Shown here piece after piece: positions 23,426-36,875 of a stretch of 64,000 nt of DNA. This DNA is from Paramecium sonneborni (taxonomy: Eukaryota; Ciliophora; Oligohymenophorea; Peniculida; Parameciidae): the NCBI GenBank assembly GCA_905182985.1, contig CAJJDN010000003.1, positions 440,037 to 504,036 on the forward strand. Direction: 5' to 3'. Made by a program: the position numbers and the translations under genes. The notes under the pieces were generated by a model that had not been told where the DNA came from, did not search any database, and worked only from the letters and a program-made list of their open reading frames with translations. How positions within the stretch are numbered: the first letter of the stretch is position 1; each line of letters begins with the position of its first letter.

Positions 23426-24949
23426 TAAAAAAAATTAATTAATTTTAATGTTTTTGTATGTTAGTAATTTATATTTATGATTGATTGATTTTATTCAGAT
23501 CAATAAATGATGATGATACTTCTTTCGTTCTAATTTTTTAATTAATAAGATAAATATTAATTGATTATTTGATTTTAGATTGAGAAAGAAAAGATCAATA
23601 AATCAATTTATAAAGATTGATTAAAAATTTACACATCAGCTGTTATATTACTAATAAATTTTTAACAAAACATATATTCGGTAACATTATGGTTATTATA
23701 ATAAAAAAGAATAATATCCGTAAAAATTAATAAATCAGAAGTAAAATGAAATAATCACAATAATTAACTAGAAATTAGAAATATAGATAAAGATTAGTTC
23801 ATTCTTTGCATCGAAAATTGAATATAAGTTTGATTACGAGGAATTGTTCTGGATATGTTGTTTGCAAGGTAGAATAAAATAAAAGATATTAACGTAATAA
23901 GCAATAGAGACGTATAAGAAAATTTGGTATAGTTTGTTTTTATAATAAATTAAGTATGTCTCTTGAAGATTAATCGATGTGTTCAATAAATTCTAAATTT
24001 AATAGAAACAAATGATATTGATAATGTTTTAAATTTGTAATGTTTCATCTTTTAATATTTAATTCAAATTGTTTTTTTTCTCATGAATTAATTAAATAAT
24101 ATTAGATGAATTAAATCTGTTTTCTAAAGTAATTAAAGCCTCATACGATTACTTGAATAGATTTTTCAGGTAGATCATGTACAGATTATTAATGAAACAT
24201 AGTGAAATATTAAAGAGAATCTCTGCTATACAGCCTTAGATCCTAAAGAAGAAGAAAAAGCACAAAAAGAAAATAATTTTAAAATGAATATTTTTTGAAC
24301 TTATTGGATTAGAGATTACCGAAATTCATTAATTGTCCTATATTGACATTTATAGTATCATTGTTCTGTCTGATACTTGTAATGAAATTAAAACTATTTT
24401 TTTTGATCAATATAATGGAAAAAATAAAAATATAATCTGAACAGCTACCAAATTCAGAAAATAGTTAAAAAGTTCCGTAAAGTCAAAAATCGTTTACTAA
24501 TTAAATGATTTAATATATGTATGCTGTTCCCTGAATAAGGGTTAAATAATAATAATAATAGTCAATATAATTGTTTAATTATATTATATTTAGAAATAAA
24601 AACTTATAATACTAATCCGAAATTACTAAACCATAAAATAGTTTGAGTAGAAAAATAGTGGGTATAAAAAATATCAATATAACTAAAGAATGAAACTGAC
24701 TCTCTATCTTAACTTCAAAAAGATTTAGAGTATGTTTTTAATAATTCGTAATTAAAATTTCAAATCCAGTTTTTTGGTAAAATAAATATTTTCTTAATTA
24801 TATGCGCTAGAAGAAAATAGATTTTGATTGACTTCAGAAGTTTAGAATTTTTGGTTTAAAAGGTTTATCTTATTATTTGTAAATATTTGCAGTATATTTG
24901 AGATTGATTAAAAAAATCCTTTTAGAATTTGATACTCAAATATTTAATT
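23426..24949. other. Long intergenic region, possible gene debris
   Basis: 1.5 kb without a convincing gene. A short plus-strand stretch near 24200-24300 (ENLCYTALDPKEEEKAQKE) looks protein-like but has no flanking support and may be a relic. The rest is AT-rich spacer including the PHD-gene promoter. Confidence 0.4.
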
Positions 24950-27900
24950 ATGGTTTTGTGTTCTATTTGCGGAAGAAAAAAGGAAGAGAAATTATATACA
25001 ATTTTGTTGGATAGATATAGAAAAACCTACCTTGAATTAAAGAGAGTTGAAGAGAAAAGATAATTTTTAAAGAAAAATTATAAAGAATATTGTCATTTAG
25101 GATGTATTGTTTTTTTTCTACAGAATGTTTAAATAATATAAGAGAAATATTATCTAGCAAGAGATAAATGTGTTACAGATTATATATTTTTTGGATTAGA
25201 TTAAATACATAAAAGCAAATAGTTAATAGATTGTTCAATTTGTGATTAAGGGTTAAATAATGTTTAAGCACCTCAAAAGAAAGCCTCAATAAATTGTTCT
25301 AATCATAAATGTAAAATGCTCTATCATATTGATTGTATCATTTAGGTAAAAAAGAGGATAACATGCACTAAAGCTAGAATTAATTTTTATTGTAATCAAC
25401 ATTTTGATAAAAATGAATAATAGGCTGATTGGAATTAGTGGGAATCAATATCATCTAATCTTGTATAAGAAAATATACACATTAAATAAGAAGAACCTTA
25501 TAGAGGAGATAGTAAGTTTTTAATAGTATCAGTGGATGATCCAATTTAGACCATAGGAGAAAAATTAGATTCAAATTCCTTTAAAAGATTAGATGAGGAT
25601 TTAACTAAAAAATTAAAAGTTTAAAAAAAAGAAACTAAAGTTGAATAAGAAAAAAAGAGATAAAAATTTTGGGATATAAGCAAAGATTTTAAATCACAGT
25701 ATGAATTTGGTCCTAGACCTATGTTTTAAATTGATTATTAAGCTAAAAAAAAGGAAGAAATGGTAGTAAATGGAGATGAAGAAGAGTAATAATAATAAAT
25801 TACTCTAAAAAAAACAATTTTAGAAGAAATTATTATAACTGATGATGGCATTGAAATTAATAAAATAGAAAAACCAAAAAAAAAAATAAAACCTGTTTAA
25901 AATGTTAAAGAATAAAATAATAAAGTGAATAATACATTTTCAAAAATTAAAGCAGAATAAATAGAAATAGATAAGGAAGAATAAAAATCATATTAATAAA
26001 CATAAGAAAATGGTGGTGTATCTCTTGATTAATTGTTAAGTTTTGTAAGAGAAAAAAAAAATAGTATTCCAACATTTCCAAATTATCTTTAATAAAGAAA
26101 TTAATATAGAGAATAAGTAGAAAAACAAAAAATGAATAAGGAACAGTAAGAATAAATTGAAATGAAAGAATTGACAGAAATGCAATAAAAACTTAAAAAA
26201 AAAATGGATTTATTTAATAAAAAGGAGTAAATGTTTGGTGAAAATAATTAATAATTTCCTAATTAAAATTTCTCTAATGCTAATAAAATACATAAAAATA
26301 TTGATAATTGTTTGAGCAACTCGGGTGTTAAGGATGATATAAATTATAATTGCAATAATAATTTAATCATTAACAATTAGAATAATATTATCAATAATTG
26401 TATTGATTCAATTCGGTAAGGTAAAGCTAATAAAAAAAATGGAAATGAGGAAATTAATGATCTGGACTAATAAGGAAAAAAAATACTATCTTAATAAAAA
26501 GAGCCTTAATCTGAGAAACAAATACCGAATTCTGATATGATTGAAAATGATCATCAAAAAATTAAGTAAACAAAGATTGATGACTATTCAAGTATGTCCG
26601 CAACAGAGCTTTTAAATTTTTTATTAAAAAACCAACAAAAAAAAAATAGAACAAGAAATAGAATAAAAAATGAAACAACAAGAGCTCTATAAACTTAACA
26701 CGAAATTATTTATTATCCATAACCAGACGAGGCATGGGAAGAAAACTTAGAAGGTTGGTGGAATAAAGTTGAAGAAACATATTTTAACTCTAAATAAGAT
26801 ATTTATACGACCATAGAAAAATTTAAAAAAATTAAAGACACTGATAAATAATTTTAAGAGTACTTGAAAGTACTGTTTGAAATAAGAAATGGAAACATTG
26901 TTTATGCAGAATATAGTTTATAAGATGATGACAGTTATGAACCTAAATTTTAAGAAGAACAAGAATACAATTTAAAATTTTAAATATTTAAGAATAAATT
27001 TTATAGTTAAGAAACTAATGAAGATATTTTTGATAGATATACATAAAAATTAGTTTTAGAAAACGTAACAGTCATTGAATAATTGAAAAACTCAGATAGT
27101 TCTGTATATAACGAGTTTATGAAAAATAAAGATAGTTAAGTATATTTGGATTATTATTTTGAAAAGTATTATGAAAATGAATTGGAAAAATTGAAAATTT
27201 AAAATTAAATTGATATTAATTATTTGAATTAATAATCAATCAAAGAGAGAGCTAAAATATCTATAAGTAGACAAGGACATGTTCAATTGGATAAATTACG
27301 ATATCATTAACTATTAAAAAACACAAAGTTAGGAATGAAATATATTACAGATTAAGAACATAATTTGATAATAAAAAAAAAGATAGATTTATTAAGTAGT
27401 ATTAGAACAGATAATTTTTTTGGGAAATGCAACCCCTCATAATTAAAACAAGGCTAAAAAGATGAATTAGCAAAAGAAACCTGCTGCAAAGTTTGCTTTA
27501 ACTATTAATTAATTTAATTGGATAGTAATAATGATTTATCCTATTGTGGAACTTGTTTTGCAACATTTCATAAACATTGTTATAACATTACCGATTTATT
27601 TGAAACTTGTGATTAATGCAAAATTTAAAATACTTAGTAAATTTGTTATATCTGCCAAAAGAATTATCCTGGCATACCCCTTAGAGAAATTGATCAATAT
27701 TGGGTTCATATAACTTGTGCATTATTATGTGGGTTATTAGAATTTAATTAAACATAATTTAAACTCAAAAAAGGTATAATTTAACAATAGTAAACTCCTT
27801 GTTTGATATGTGAGGAAAAAGTAGGAGTTTAATTGTCTTGTTAAGATTGCAAGAATTAAATGCATCTCTTTTGCGCATTTTTATGGGGATTTTAAATAAC

Positions 27901-28129
27901 AATTTAAACCGAACCAGACTGTCTTGATCCGTATATAACAACAAATTTCTTGTGCCATAAGCATTTTGAATATAATGAAAAAGATATTCTTAAACAAATT
28001 TATTACAGATGGCATGGAATTAATTTTAATTAGGCTGGTTGCTTTGAAACATTAGAGAATTTTGTGAAATGCAAATTGATTGCACATCAAAAAGTTATAA
28101 GTAAAATTGAGAATTTTTTAAAAAAATGA
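24950..28129 (+). CDS. Large multi-PHD-finger protein (chromatin reader type)
   Basis: Intron-less gene of 1059 residues. The N-terminus starts CSICGRKKEEK and, to about residue 165, has a Cys/His pattern (CHLGC, DCSICDQG, CSNHKC, YHIDC, CNQH) of an extended PHD module (zinc knuckle plus atypical PHD). The middle, about residues 170-600, is low-complexity Lys/Glu/Gln/Asn. The C-terminal module at residues 843-1005 has a canonical PHD (CCKVC, YCGTC, HKHC, CDQC), then a knuckle (CYICQK, HITC) and a second extended PHD (CLICEE, CQDC, MHLFCAFLWG, CHKH). The PHD-knuckle-ePHD cassette occurs in BRPF, JADE, AF10 and trithorax-like proteins, where it binds histone H3 and nucleosomes. No bromodomain, SET or PWWP domain is seen, so the catalytic partner is unknown. 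Nuclear location is inferred. Confidence 0.88.
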
Positions 28130-28660
28130 AAAATATAGATATATATATTTTAATTTTATATTATTTTCTAGTTTTTATATTTGATACGTCAAAATTTAGA
28201 ACAAATAAAACATTTCACAAATTTCTAGAATCTTTATTTATTAATCTTTTTATTTTTAAAATGAATATTAAATGACATTTTTCAAATATATTTTTTTAGA
28301 AAAATAAATATTTGTAAATTTATTATCGACAATTATTATATTGACCTAATATCTGTTAATTTTTAATAAAAATTATTTTATTTATATTGTATGTTTAGTT
28401 AGATTTATTATTTTATAATATTCGAATAATCTTGAAACTTTAATCCTGAAAAAATTTAAATTGCGAATTACTATTTCTATTAAAATTAATTGTCTATAGT
28501 TCAATTCAATCTAATGAATTTATTATTAAACTTTTGAAATATTAAATTTATGATCTTTAGAGTTATTTGAACTAAAAAAATATTCTATTATCTATAATAA
28601 ATTATTCTATAAAATATAATTTAAAAAAAATGAAATTTTTAATAAGTTAACAAATTTTTA
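28130..28660. other. Convergent intergenic region
   Basis: 530 bp between the stop of the PHD gene and the stop of the giant minus-strand repeat gene. AT-rich, nothing recognised. Confidence 0.5.
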
Positions 28661-31600
28661 TCAAATTAATTGGCAACATTTACAAAATAATTTTTTTGTT
28701 TTTTACGACTTTTTTTCTTAAACGGTGTTTTATTATTAATAATTATCTTCTTTTAGATCAGTTTAATACTATTCTTGATGAACTTGCAAATTCGTTTAAT
28801 GTATTTAAATTTCTTCGATTTTCGAATCTTATTAAGTTAAATTATATTATTCACTTTGTTAGTCATTGATTTAATTGAGATTTTGAATTAATAAATCAGT
28901 TTTATCATCTTAAAAATACTAAGTTTGATCAATCACATCTTATGTTTAATTCTAATCTTATATATCGTTGTATTTTTTGAGTCTGTTACTACTTTTTTCA
29001 GATTAGTAATCTTCCTATTCATTATTTCTTGGATAATTATTTTGAACTATGTTGACATTCTATATTTTATTTGTGTGTTCTAATTCCTAATTTTTATTTT
29101 GCTATGAATCTCGACCTAATTCATGAGGATTTTCATCATTTAATTAGTTAAATTAATCATTTTGATATTTTATCTATTTCTTATTTACCATATTAGAATT
29201 ATCATCCAACCCAAGATCCAATGGAAATACCTCTGAATTTCTTTTATTTGATAATAAATCATTATCATTTTCTAATTACTTTTTTTCCAAATTTGCTATC
29301 CAATTAGCTGTTGAGTTGGACTGGTACCTAGTGAAATTTGATGATGAGTTATTAAATTAATCATTATTAGATTATAAATCTTAATAAGTATTTATTTAAT
29401 TTTAACCGTTTTAAAATTGTTCATACAAAAATTAATTTGAACTTATTTCTTAAAAATTTTAAATTTTTTAAATTTTATCTTATGTTATATTCTATTTATC
29501 AGTTTAATTTTAATTTATAAGTGCTGTGTCTGTGTTGTTTTATGATTCCTTAAAAATATTTTCTTTTTTACTTTTCTACATTTCATCATTGTTTACATTT
29601 TGTTAATTAAAATCTTATATATGCTAATTTTGTTAATTTTGCTATTAATCCGACTATTATATCGAGGTTTTATAAATTTTTTTATCTTCACTGAATTAAA
29701 TTTTAACGAATTCTCTTTCAAATTATGGTTTTTTTTCTTGATTTTCTATTTAATCTTATTTTGGACTTTCTTAATCAATTTATTAAAATTTTTATATTTT
29801 ATTTTATACTTGATCTTAAGCTAAATAATTTTATGCTTCTTCCAATATTATTTATTAGCTGAAAAAAACATTATTGAGTTTTGTTTCAATTTCTTAATTA
29901 ATGATTAATGGATTTTGTTCATCAATATTGTTTGATAAAAAATTTTATACTTCTATTTTATCTGTTTATTAAATATTTCCATTTTTTTTTTCATCGTTAT
30001 CGTTGTAATTTGTAATTTAAAAATTTAGGAATTGTATATTTTTGGTTTGTAAATTTTCTTCTACTGATGATTAAATTTGGGAATCATTACTTTCTTCTAT
30101 TTAATTGTTTTTAATGATAATGGATATATTTTTTTATTTAGGATCATTTCTTTATAAATTTTCATTGTTTGCATTAAAATTATTAACATATTTTTGATGA
30201 ATAAAGGTTGTTTGTAAATATTCTTCTTTATTTTCATTGTTTTCTTTTATAATTTAAACGTATTCATGTTTAGAATTAATTGTCTCTGTTTAATACTTTT
30301 TTATTTATTCATTTTATTAATCATATTCTTTTTAAGTTTCTTTGTTTTCATTTTAATTTACAATTTATGCTGATTATTATACAAAATTGTTTAATTATGT
30401 ATTTTCTTTTACTTATTTTTAATTGATTTCATTGTTGTTTTCCTTTTTCTTCTCTATAATTTAAATATATTATTATTCATTTTAGTTTGTATATGTAGTT
30501 TTTTATACTTTTAATTCATTTTATTAATCAATTTCGATTTTATTTTCACTATTATCTGGTAAAATTTAATAATATTCTTTTTAATTGTAGTTAATTTGTG
30601 TAATTTCTTATACTTATTATTCATCTTATTAATTTTTTATATTATTTTGAATGTTCAATTATATAATTTAAACATTTTCTTATTTATTATTTATTGTGTA
30701 TGTATTTTCTTAATCAGATTTTTTCTTTGATTAATCATTTTCAATTCCATTTTATTTGTTCTTTTCTATAATTTAAACAAATTCTTATTAATCAATATTT
30801 GTTAAAGTATATTCTTTTTTTTATTATTAATTTTATTAATCATTGTCCATTTATATTTCAAAATTTTCTTTTTAAATTTATAAATTTTCTTATATATTAT
30901 AATTTGGTTTTGTAATGGTTTCTTCTTATAATTCAATATTAAAATCTTGAATTTTATTTTGATTGTTATCTTCTAGAATTTGAATATTTTGTAATTCAGT
31001 ATTATATGCATATGTATTTTCTTCTTCTTATTATTCACTTTATTAATTTTCAATTTCATTTTCATTATTCTCTTCTACTATGTAAACATATTCTTATGCA
31101 TTATTATTTGTTTATAAATTTACTTATTCTTTTACTTCACCTTATTAATTTTCAAAAATATTTTCATTACTTTCTTCTACTATTTAAACATATTCTTATT
31201 CATTATTATTTGCTTCTAAATTTACTTATTCTTTTAATTCACCGTCTTAATTTTCAAATATATTTTAATTATTTTCTTCTACTATTTAAACATATTCTTA
31301 TTCATTATTATTTGCTTCTAAATTTACTTATTCTTTTAATTCACCGTCTTAATTTTCAAATATATTTTAATTATTTTCTTCTACTATTTAAACATATTCT
31401 TATTCATTATTATTTGCTTCTAAATTTGTTTATTCTTCTTTATCCCTTTATTAATTTTCAATTATATTTTCATGACTTTCTTCTACTATTTAAACATATT
31501 CTTATTCATTCTTATTTGCTTCTAAATTTACTTATTCTTCTTTATCCTTTTATTAATTTTCAATTATATTTTCATTACTTTCTTCTACTATTTAAACATA

Positions 31601-34600
31601 TTCTTATTCATTCTTATTTGCTTCTAAATTTACTTATTCTTTTAATTCACCGTCTTAATTTTCAAATATATTTTAATTATTTTCTTCTACTATTTAAACA
31701 TATTCTTATTCATTATTATTTGCTTCTAAATTTGTTTATTCTTCTTTATCCCTTTATTAATTTTCAATTATATTTTCATGACTTTCTTCTACTATTTAAA
31801 CATATTCTTATTCATTCTTATTTGCTTCTAAATTTACTTATTCTTCTTTATCCTTTTATTAATTTTCAATTATATTTTCATTACTTTCTTCTACTATTTA
31901 AACATATTCTTATTCATTATTATTTGCTTCTAAATTTGTTTATTCTTCTTTATCACTTTATTAATTTTCAATTATATTTTCATTATTTTCTTCTACTATT
32001 TAAACATATTCTTATTCATTATTATTTGCTTCTAAATTTGTTTATTCTTCTTTATCCTTTTATTAATTTTCAAATATATTTTCATTACTTTCTTCTAATA
32101 TTTAAACATATTCTTATGCATTATTATTTGCTTCTAAATTTGTTTATTCTTCTTTTTCACTTTATTAATTTTCAATTATATTTTCATTAAATTCACCATC
32201 TTAATTTTCAAATATATTTTCATTATTTTCTTCTACTATTTAAACATATTCTTATTCATTATTATTTGCTTCTAAATTTGTTTATTCTTCTTCATCACTT
32301 TATTAATGTTAAATTATATTTTCATTACTTTCTTCTATTATTTCAACATATTCTTATTCATTCTTATTTGCTTCTAAATTTACATATTCTTTTACTTCAC
32401 CTTATTAATTTTCAAATATATTTTCATTATTTTCTTCAACTATTTACACATATTCTTATTCATTATTATTTGCTTCTAAATTTGTTTATTCTTCTTTATC
32501 ACTTTATTAATTTTCAATTATATTTTCATTACTTTCTTCTACTATTTACACATATTCTTAATGATTATTATTTGTTTATAAATTTACTTATTCTTCTTTA
32601 TCACTTTATTAATTTTCAATTATATTTTCATTACTTTCTTTTACTATTTACACATATTCTTATTCATTATTATTTGCTTTTAAATTTGTTTATTCTTCTT
32701 CATCAGTTTATTAAATTTTAATTATTTTTTCATTATTTTCTTCTACTATTTAAACATATTCTTATTGATTATTATTTGCTTTTAAATTTGTTTATTCTTC
32801 TTTATCACTTTATTAAATTTTCATTATATTTTCTTTATTTTTTTCTACTATTTAAACATATTCTTATTGATTATTATTTGCTTTTAAATTTGTTTATTCT
32901 TCTTTATCACTTTATTAATTTTCAATTATATTTTCATTACTTTCTTCTACTATTTACACATATTCTTAATGATTATTATTTGTTTATAAATTTACTTATT
33001 CTTTTACTTCACCTTATTAATTTTCAAATATATTTTCTTTATTTTCTTCAACTATTTACACATATTCTTATTGATTATTATTTGCTTCTAAATTTGTTTA
33101 TTCTTCTTTATCACTTTATTAATTTTCAATTATATTTTCATTACTTTCTTCTACTATTTACACATATTCTTATTGATTATTATTTGCTTTTAAATTTGTT
33201 TATTCTTCTTTATCAGTTTATTAAATTTTAATAATTTTTTCATTATTTTCTTCTACTATTTAAACATATTCTTATTCATTATTATTTGCTTCTAAATTTG
33301 TTTATTCTTCTTTATCACTTTATTAATTTTCAATTATATTTTCATTATTTTCTTCTACTATTTAAACATATTCTTATTCATTATTATTTGCTTCTAAATT
33401 TGTTTATTCTTCTTTATCACTTTATTAATTTTCAATTATATTTTCATTATTTTCTTCTACTATTTAAACATATTCTTATTCATTATTATTTGCTTCTAAA
33501 TTTGTTTATTCTTCTTTATCACTTTATTAATTTTCAATTATATTTTCATTATTTTCTTCTACTATTTAAACATATTCTTATTCATTATTATTTGCTTCTA
33601 AATTTGTTTATTCTTCTTTATCACTTTATTAATTTTCAATTATATTTTCATTATTTTCTTCTACTATTTAAACATATTCTTATTCATTATTATTTGCTTC
33701 TAAATTTGTTTATTCTTCTTTATCACTTTATTAATTTTCAATTATATTTTCATTATTTTCTTCTACTATTTAAACATATTCTTATTCATTATTATTTGCT
33801 TCTAAATTTGTTTATTCTTCTTTATCACTTTATTAATTTTCAATTATATTTTCATTATTTTCTTCTACTATTTAAACATATTCTTATTCATTATTATTTG
33901 CTTCTAAATTTGTTTATTCTTCTTTATCACTTTATTAATTTTCAATTATATTTTCATTATTTTCTTCTACTATTTAAACATATTCTTATTCATTATTATT
34001 TGCTTCTAAATTTGTTTATTCTTCTTTATCACTTTATTAATTTTCAATTATATTTTCATTATTTTCTTCTACTATTTAAACATATTCTTATTCATTATTA
34101 TTTGCTTCTAAATTTGTTTATTCTTCTTTATCACTTTATTAATTTTCAATTATATTTTCATTATTTTCTTCTACTATTTAAACATATTCTTATTCATTAT
34201 TATTTGCTTCTAAATTTGTTTATTCTTCTTTATCACTTTATTAATTTTCAATTATATTTTCATTATTTTCTTCTACTATTTAAACATATTCTTATTCATT
34301 ATTATTTGCTTCTAAATTTGTTTATTCTTCTTTATCACTTTATTAATTTTCAATTATATTTTCATTATTTTCTTCTACTATTTAAACATATTCTTATTCA
34401 TTATTATTTGCTTCTAAATTTGTTTATTCTTCTTTATCACTTTATTAATTTTCAATTATATTTTCATTATTTTCTTCTACTATTTAAACATATTCTTATT
34501 CATTATTATTTGCTTCTAAATTTGTTTATTCTTCTTTATCACTTTATTAATTTTCAATTATATTTTCATTATTTTCTTCTACTATTTAAACATATTCTTA

Positions 34601-36875
34601 TTCATTATTATTTGCTTCTAAATTTGTTTATTCTTCTTTATCACTTTATTAATTTTCAATTATATTTTCATTATTTTCTTCTACTATTTAAACATATTCT
34701 TATTCATTATTATTTGCTTCTAAATTTGTTTATTCTTCTTTATCACTTTATTAATTTTCAATTATATTTTCATTATTTTCTTCTACTATTTAAACATATT
34801 CTTATTCATTATTATTTGCTTCTAAATTTGTTTATTCTTCTTTATCACTTTATTAATTTTCAATTATATTTTCATTATTTTCTTCTACTATTTAAACATA
34901 TTCTTATTCATTATTATTTGCTTCTAAATTTGTTTATTCTTCTTTATCACTTTATTAATTTTCAATTATATTTTCATTATTTTCTTCTACTATTTAAACA
35001 TATTCTTATTCATTATTATTTGCTTCTAAATTTGTTTATTCTTCCTTATCACTTTATTAATTTTCAAATATATTTTCATTAGTTTCTTCTACTATTTAGA
35101 CATATTCTTATTTATTATTATTTGCTTTTTAATTTACTTATTCTTTTACTTCACCTTATTAATTTTCAAATATATTTTCATAATTTTCTTCTACTATTTA
35201 CACATATTCTTATTGATTATTATTTGTTTATAAATTTACTTATTCTTTTACTTCACCTTATTAATTTTCAAATATATTTTCATTATTTTCTTCAACTATT
35301 TAAACATATTCTTATTCATTCTTATTTGCTTCGAAATTTACTTATTCTTTTAATTCACCGTCTTAATTTTCAAATATATTTTCATTATTTTCTTCTACTA
35401 TTTAAACATATTCTTATTCATTATAATTTGCTTCTAAATTTGTTTATTCTTCCTTATCACTTTATTAATTTTCAATTATATTTTCATAATTTTCTTCTAC
35501 TATTTACACATATTCTTATTGATTATTATTTGTTTATAAATTTACTTATTCTTTTACTTCACCTTATTAATTTTCAAATATATTTTCATTATTTTCTTCT
35601 ACTATTTAAACATATTCTTATTGATTATTATTATTTTATAAATTTACTAATTCTTTCACTTCTCCTTATTAATTTACAAATATATTTTCATTATTTTATT
35701 CTACTATTTAAACATATTCTTATTCATTATTATTTGCTTCTAAATTTGTTTATTCTTCTTTATCACTTTATTAATTTTAAATTATATTTTCATTATTTTC
35801 TTCTACTCTTTACACATATTCTTAATGATTATTATTTGTTTATAAATTTACTAATTCTTCTTCTTCACCTTATTATCTTTATATTTAATTTTCATTATTC
35901 TCTTTCACAATTTAAACATTATTTTATTCATTATTATATTCTTATATATTTTCTTCTCTTTTTTATTCATTTTATTGATCCATTTAATTTAATTGTTTTT
36001 CATCACTATTATTTAATTTTTCGTTTTCTTGTTGATCATTTATATAATTATTGTTTTAATTTTAGCCTACAACATACCTTTTTTCCTATTCAACTTAAAT
36101 CTAAAAACTTTAATTAATGTTTAAATCTATTATTTCCTCATATTCAATAACATTTACTTCTTAATAATTATTTTAAGACATATCTAATTAGTCAGCTTCT
36201 TAATAAGACATTTTCATTTTGCTATCTTAATTTGGATTAATTGTTTCATTTATGTTTTCACTATTGGGAACATTTATTAATAATAAATCTTCAAATTATT
36301 CTTAATTAAATTTTATTTCCTTACATTGAAAGCTTTCTTAATTATTATTATCTGCAATTATTTCTTTATCTTATATTGAATTTGTATTTTCTTCTGTTTT
36401 TTCAAATTAATTTTATATTTATGGTTTTGTACCATTTTTTTTTTAATCTTGATTTTTAGGGAAAGTTTTATCTTTTTATTATTCTTATTTTTATTTATCT
36501 TCTAATTTTCCTGATTTTAGACTTTACTGTTTTTAATTTTTATTAACAAAAGAAGTTTGCTTTATTGTTAGTTCAGATGCATTTTTAGGCCTTCCATCAT
36601 CTATTTTTGATGTGATTTATCTGGTTGTTGATCTAGTAATGCTTGTTTATTTGACATTTTGAACTTGTTCAATAGTTTTGTCAATTATTGAATCTGTATT
36701 GACACTTTTTTTTAAAGGAGGTTCATTAACTTTTTACACTTATGATGGTCTTAAATTAAATCATAATTTACGGTTGCTTCTTTTGAGTTAGGTTTGCAAG
36801 CTTTGTCGTGGATTAATTTTGGCTTTCCTTTTTGATTTTAGTGGGTGCGATATTCTTATTAGAAGTATTTGACAT
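28661..36875 (-). CDS. Giant Gln/Asn/Glu-rich repeat protein (2730 aa)
   Basis: Reading the minus strand with TAA and TAG as Gln, one frame runs from ATG at 36875 to TGA at 28661. A 22-nt intron (36750..36771) is removed and the remaining 8193 nt are 2731 codons with no TGA. The N-terminal 350 residues are basic then acidic and Asn/Gln-rich (starting MSNTSNKNIAPTKIKKE). Residues of about 350-1960 are roughly 47 tandem copies of a 34-residue acidic unit containing EYVQIVEENNENIIENQ and SDKEEQTNLEANNNEQ. The C-terminal 770 residues are diverged repeat-like sequence, then unique sequence ending KKLFCKCCQLI, a Cys cluster of the kind that can be palmitoylated. Composition predicts a long coiled-coil or disordered filament with no transmembrane segment. 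No family recognised; a structural or cortical role is only a guess. The frame stays open through every repeat variant, which argues strongly that it is translated. Confidence 0.85.
31020..35900 (-). repeat. 102-bp coding tandem repeat array (about 47 units)
   Basis: Direct repeats with a 102-bp period fill this interval and encode the 34-residue repeat of the giant protein. Units differ by substitutions, and nearly all length changes keep the codon frame. In the right-to-left coding sense the flanks are more diverged than the centre. Around 31200-31900 a three-unit block of about 306 bp is itself duplicated, so there is a higher-order repeat. Confidence 0.93.
33290..35040 (-). repeat. Base-identical core of the 102-bp array (about 17 units)
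   Basis: About 17 consecutive 102-bp units appear identical at every base, including third codon positions, ending where a C replaces T near 35045. Such identity points to very recent amplification or homogenisation. The true copy number in the genome may differ from the assembled one. Confidence 0.9.

Noticed and set aside
31020..35900. CRISPR-like or centromere-like satellite
   Set aside because: Repeats are direct, contiguous and in one reading frame with no spacers, and the genome is eukaryotic, so it is a coding tandem repeat.
31006..36117. Long plus-strand ORFs of Leu/Phe/Tyr/Ile-rich repeats (up to 598 aa)
   Set aside because: They are antisense shadows of the minus-strand 102-bp coding repeat. 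They stop at intervals at TAA/TAG and TGA, have no natural composition, and disappear when the ciliate code is used on the other strand.
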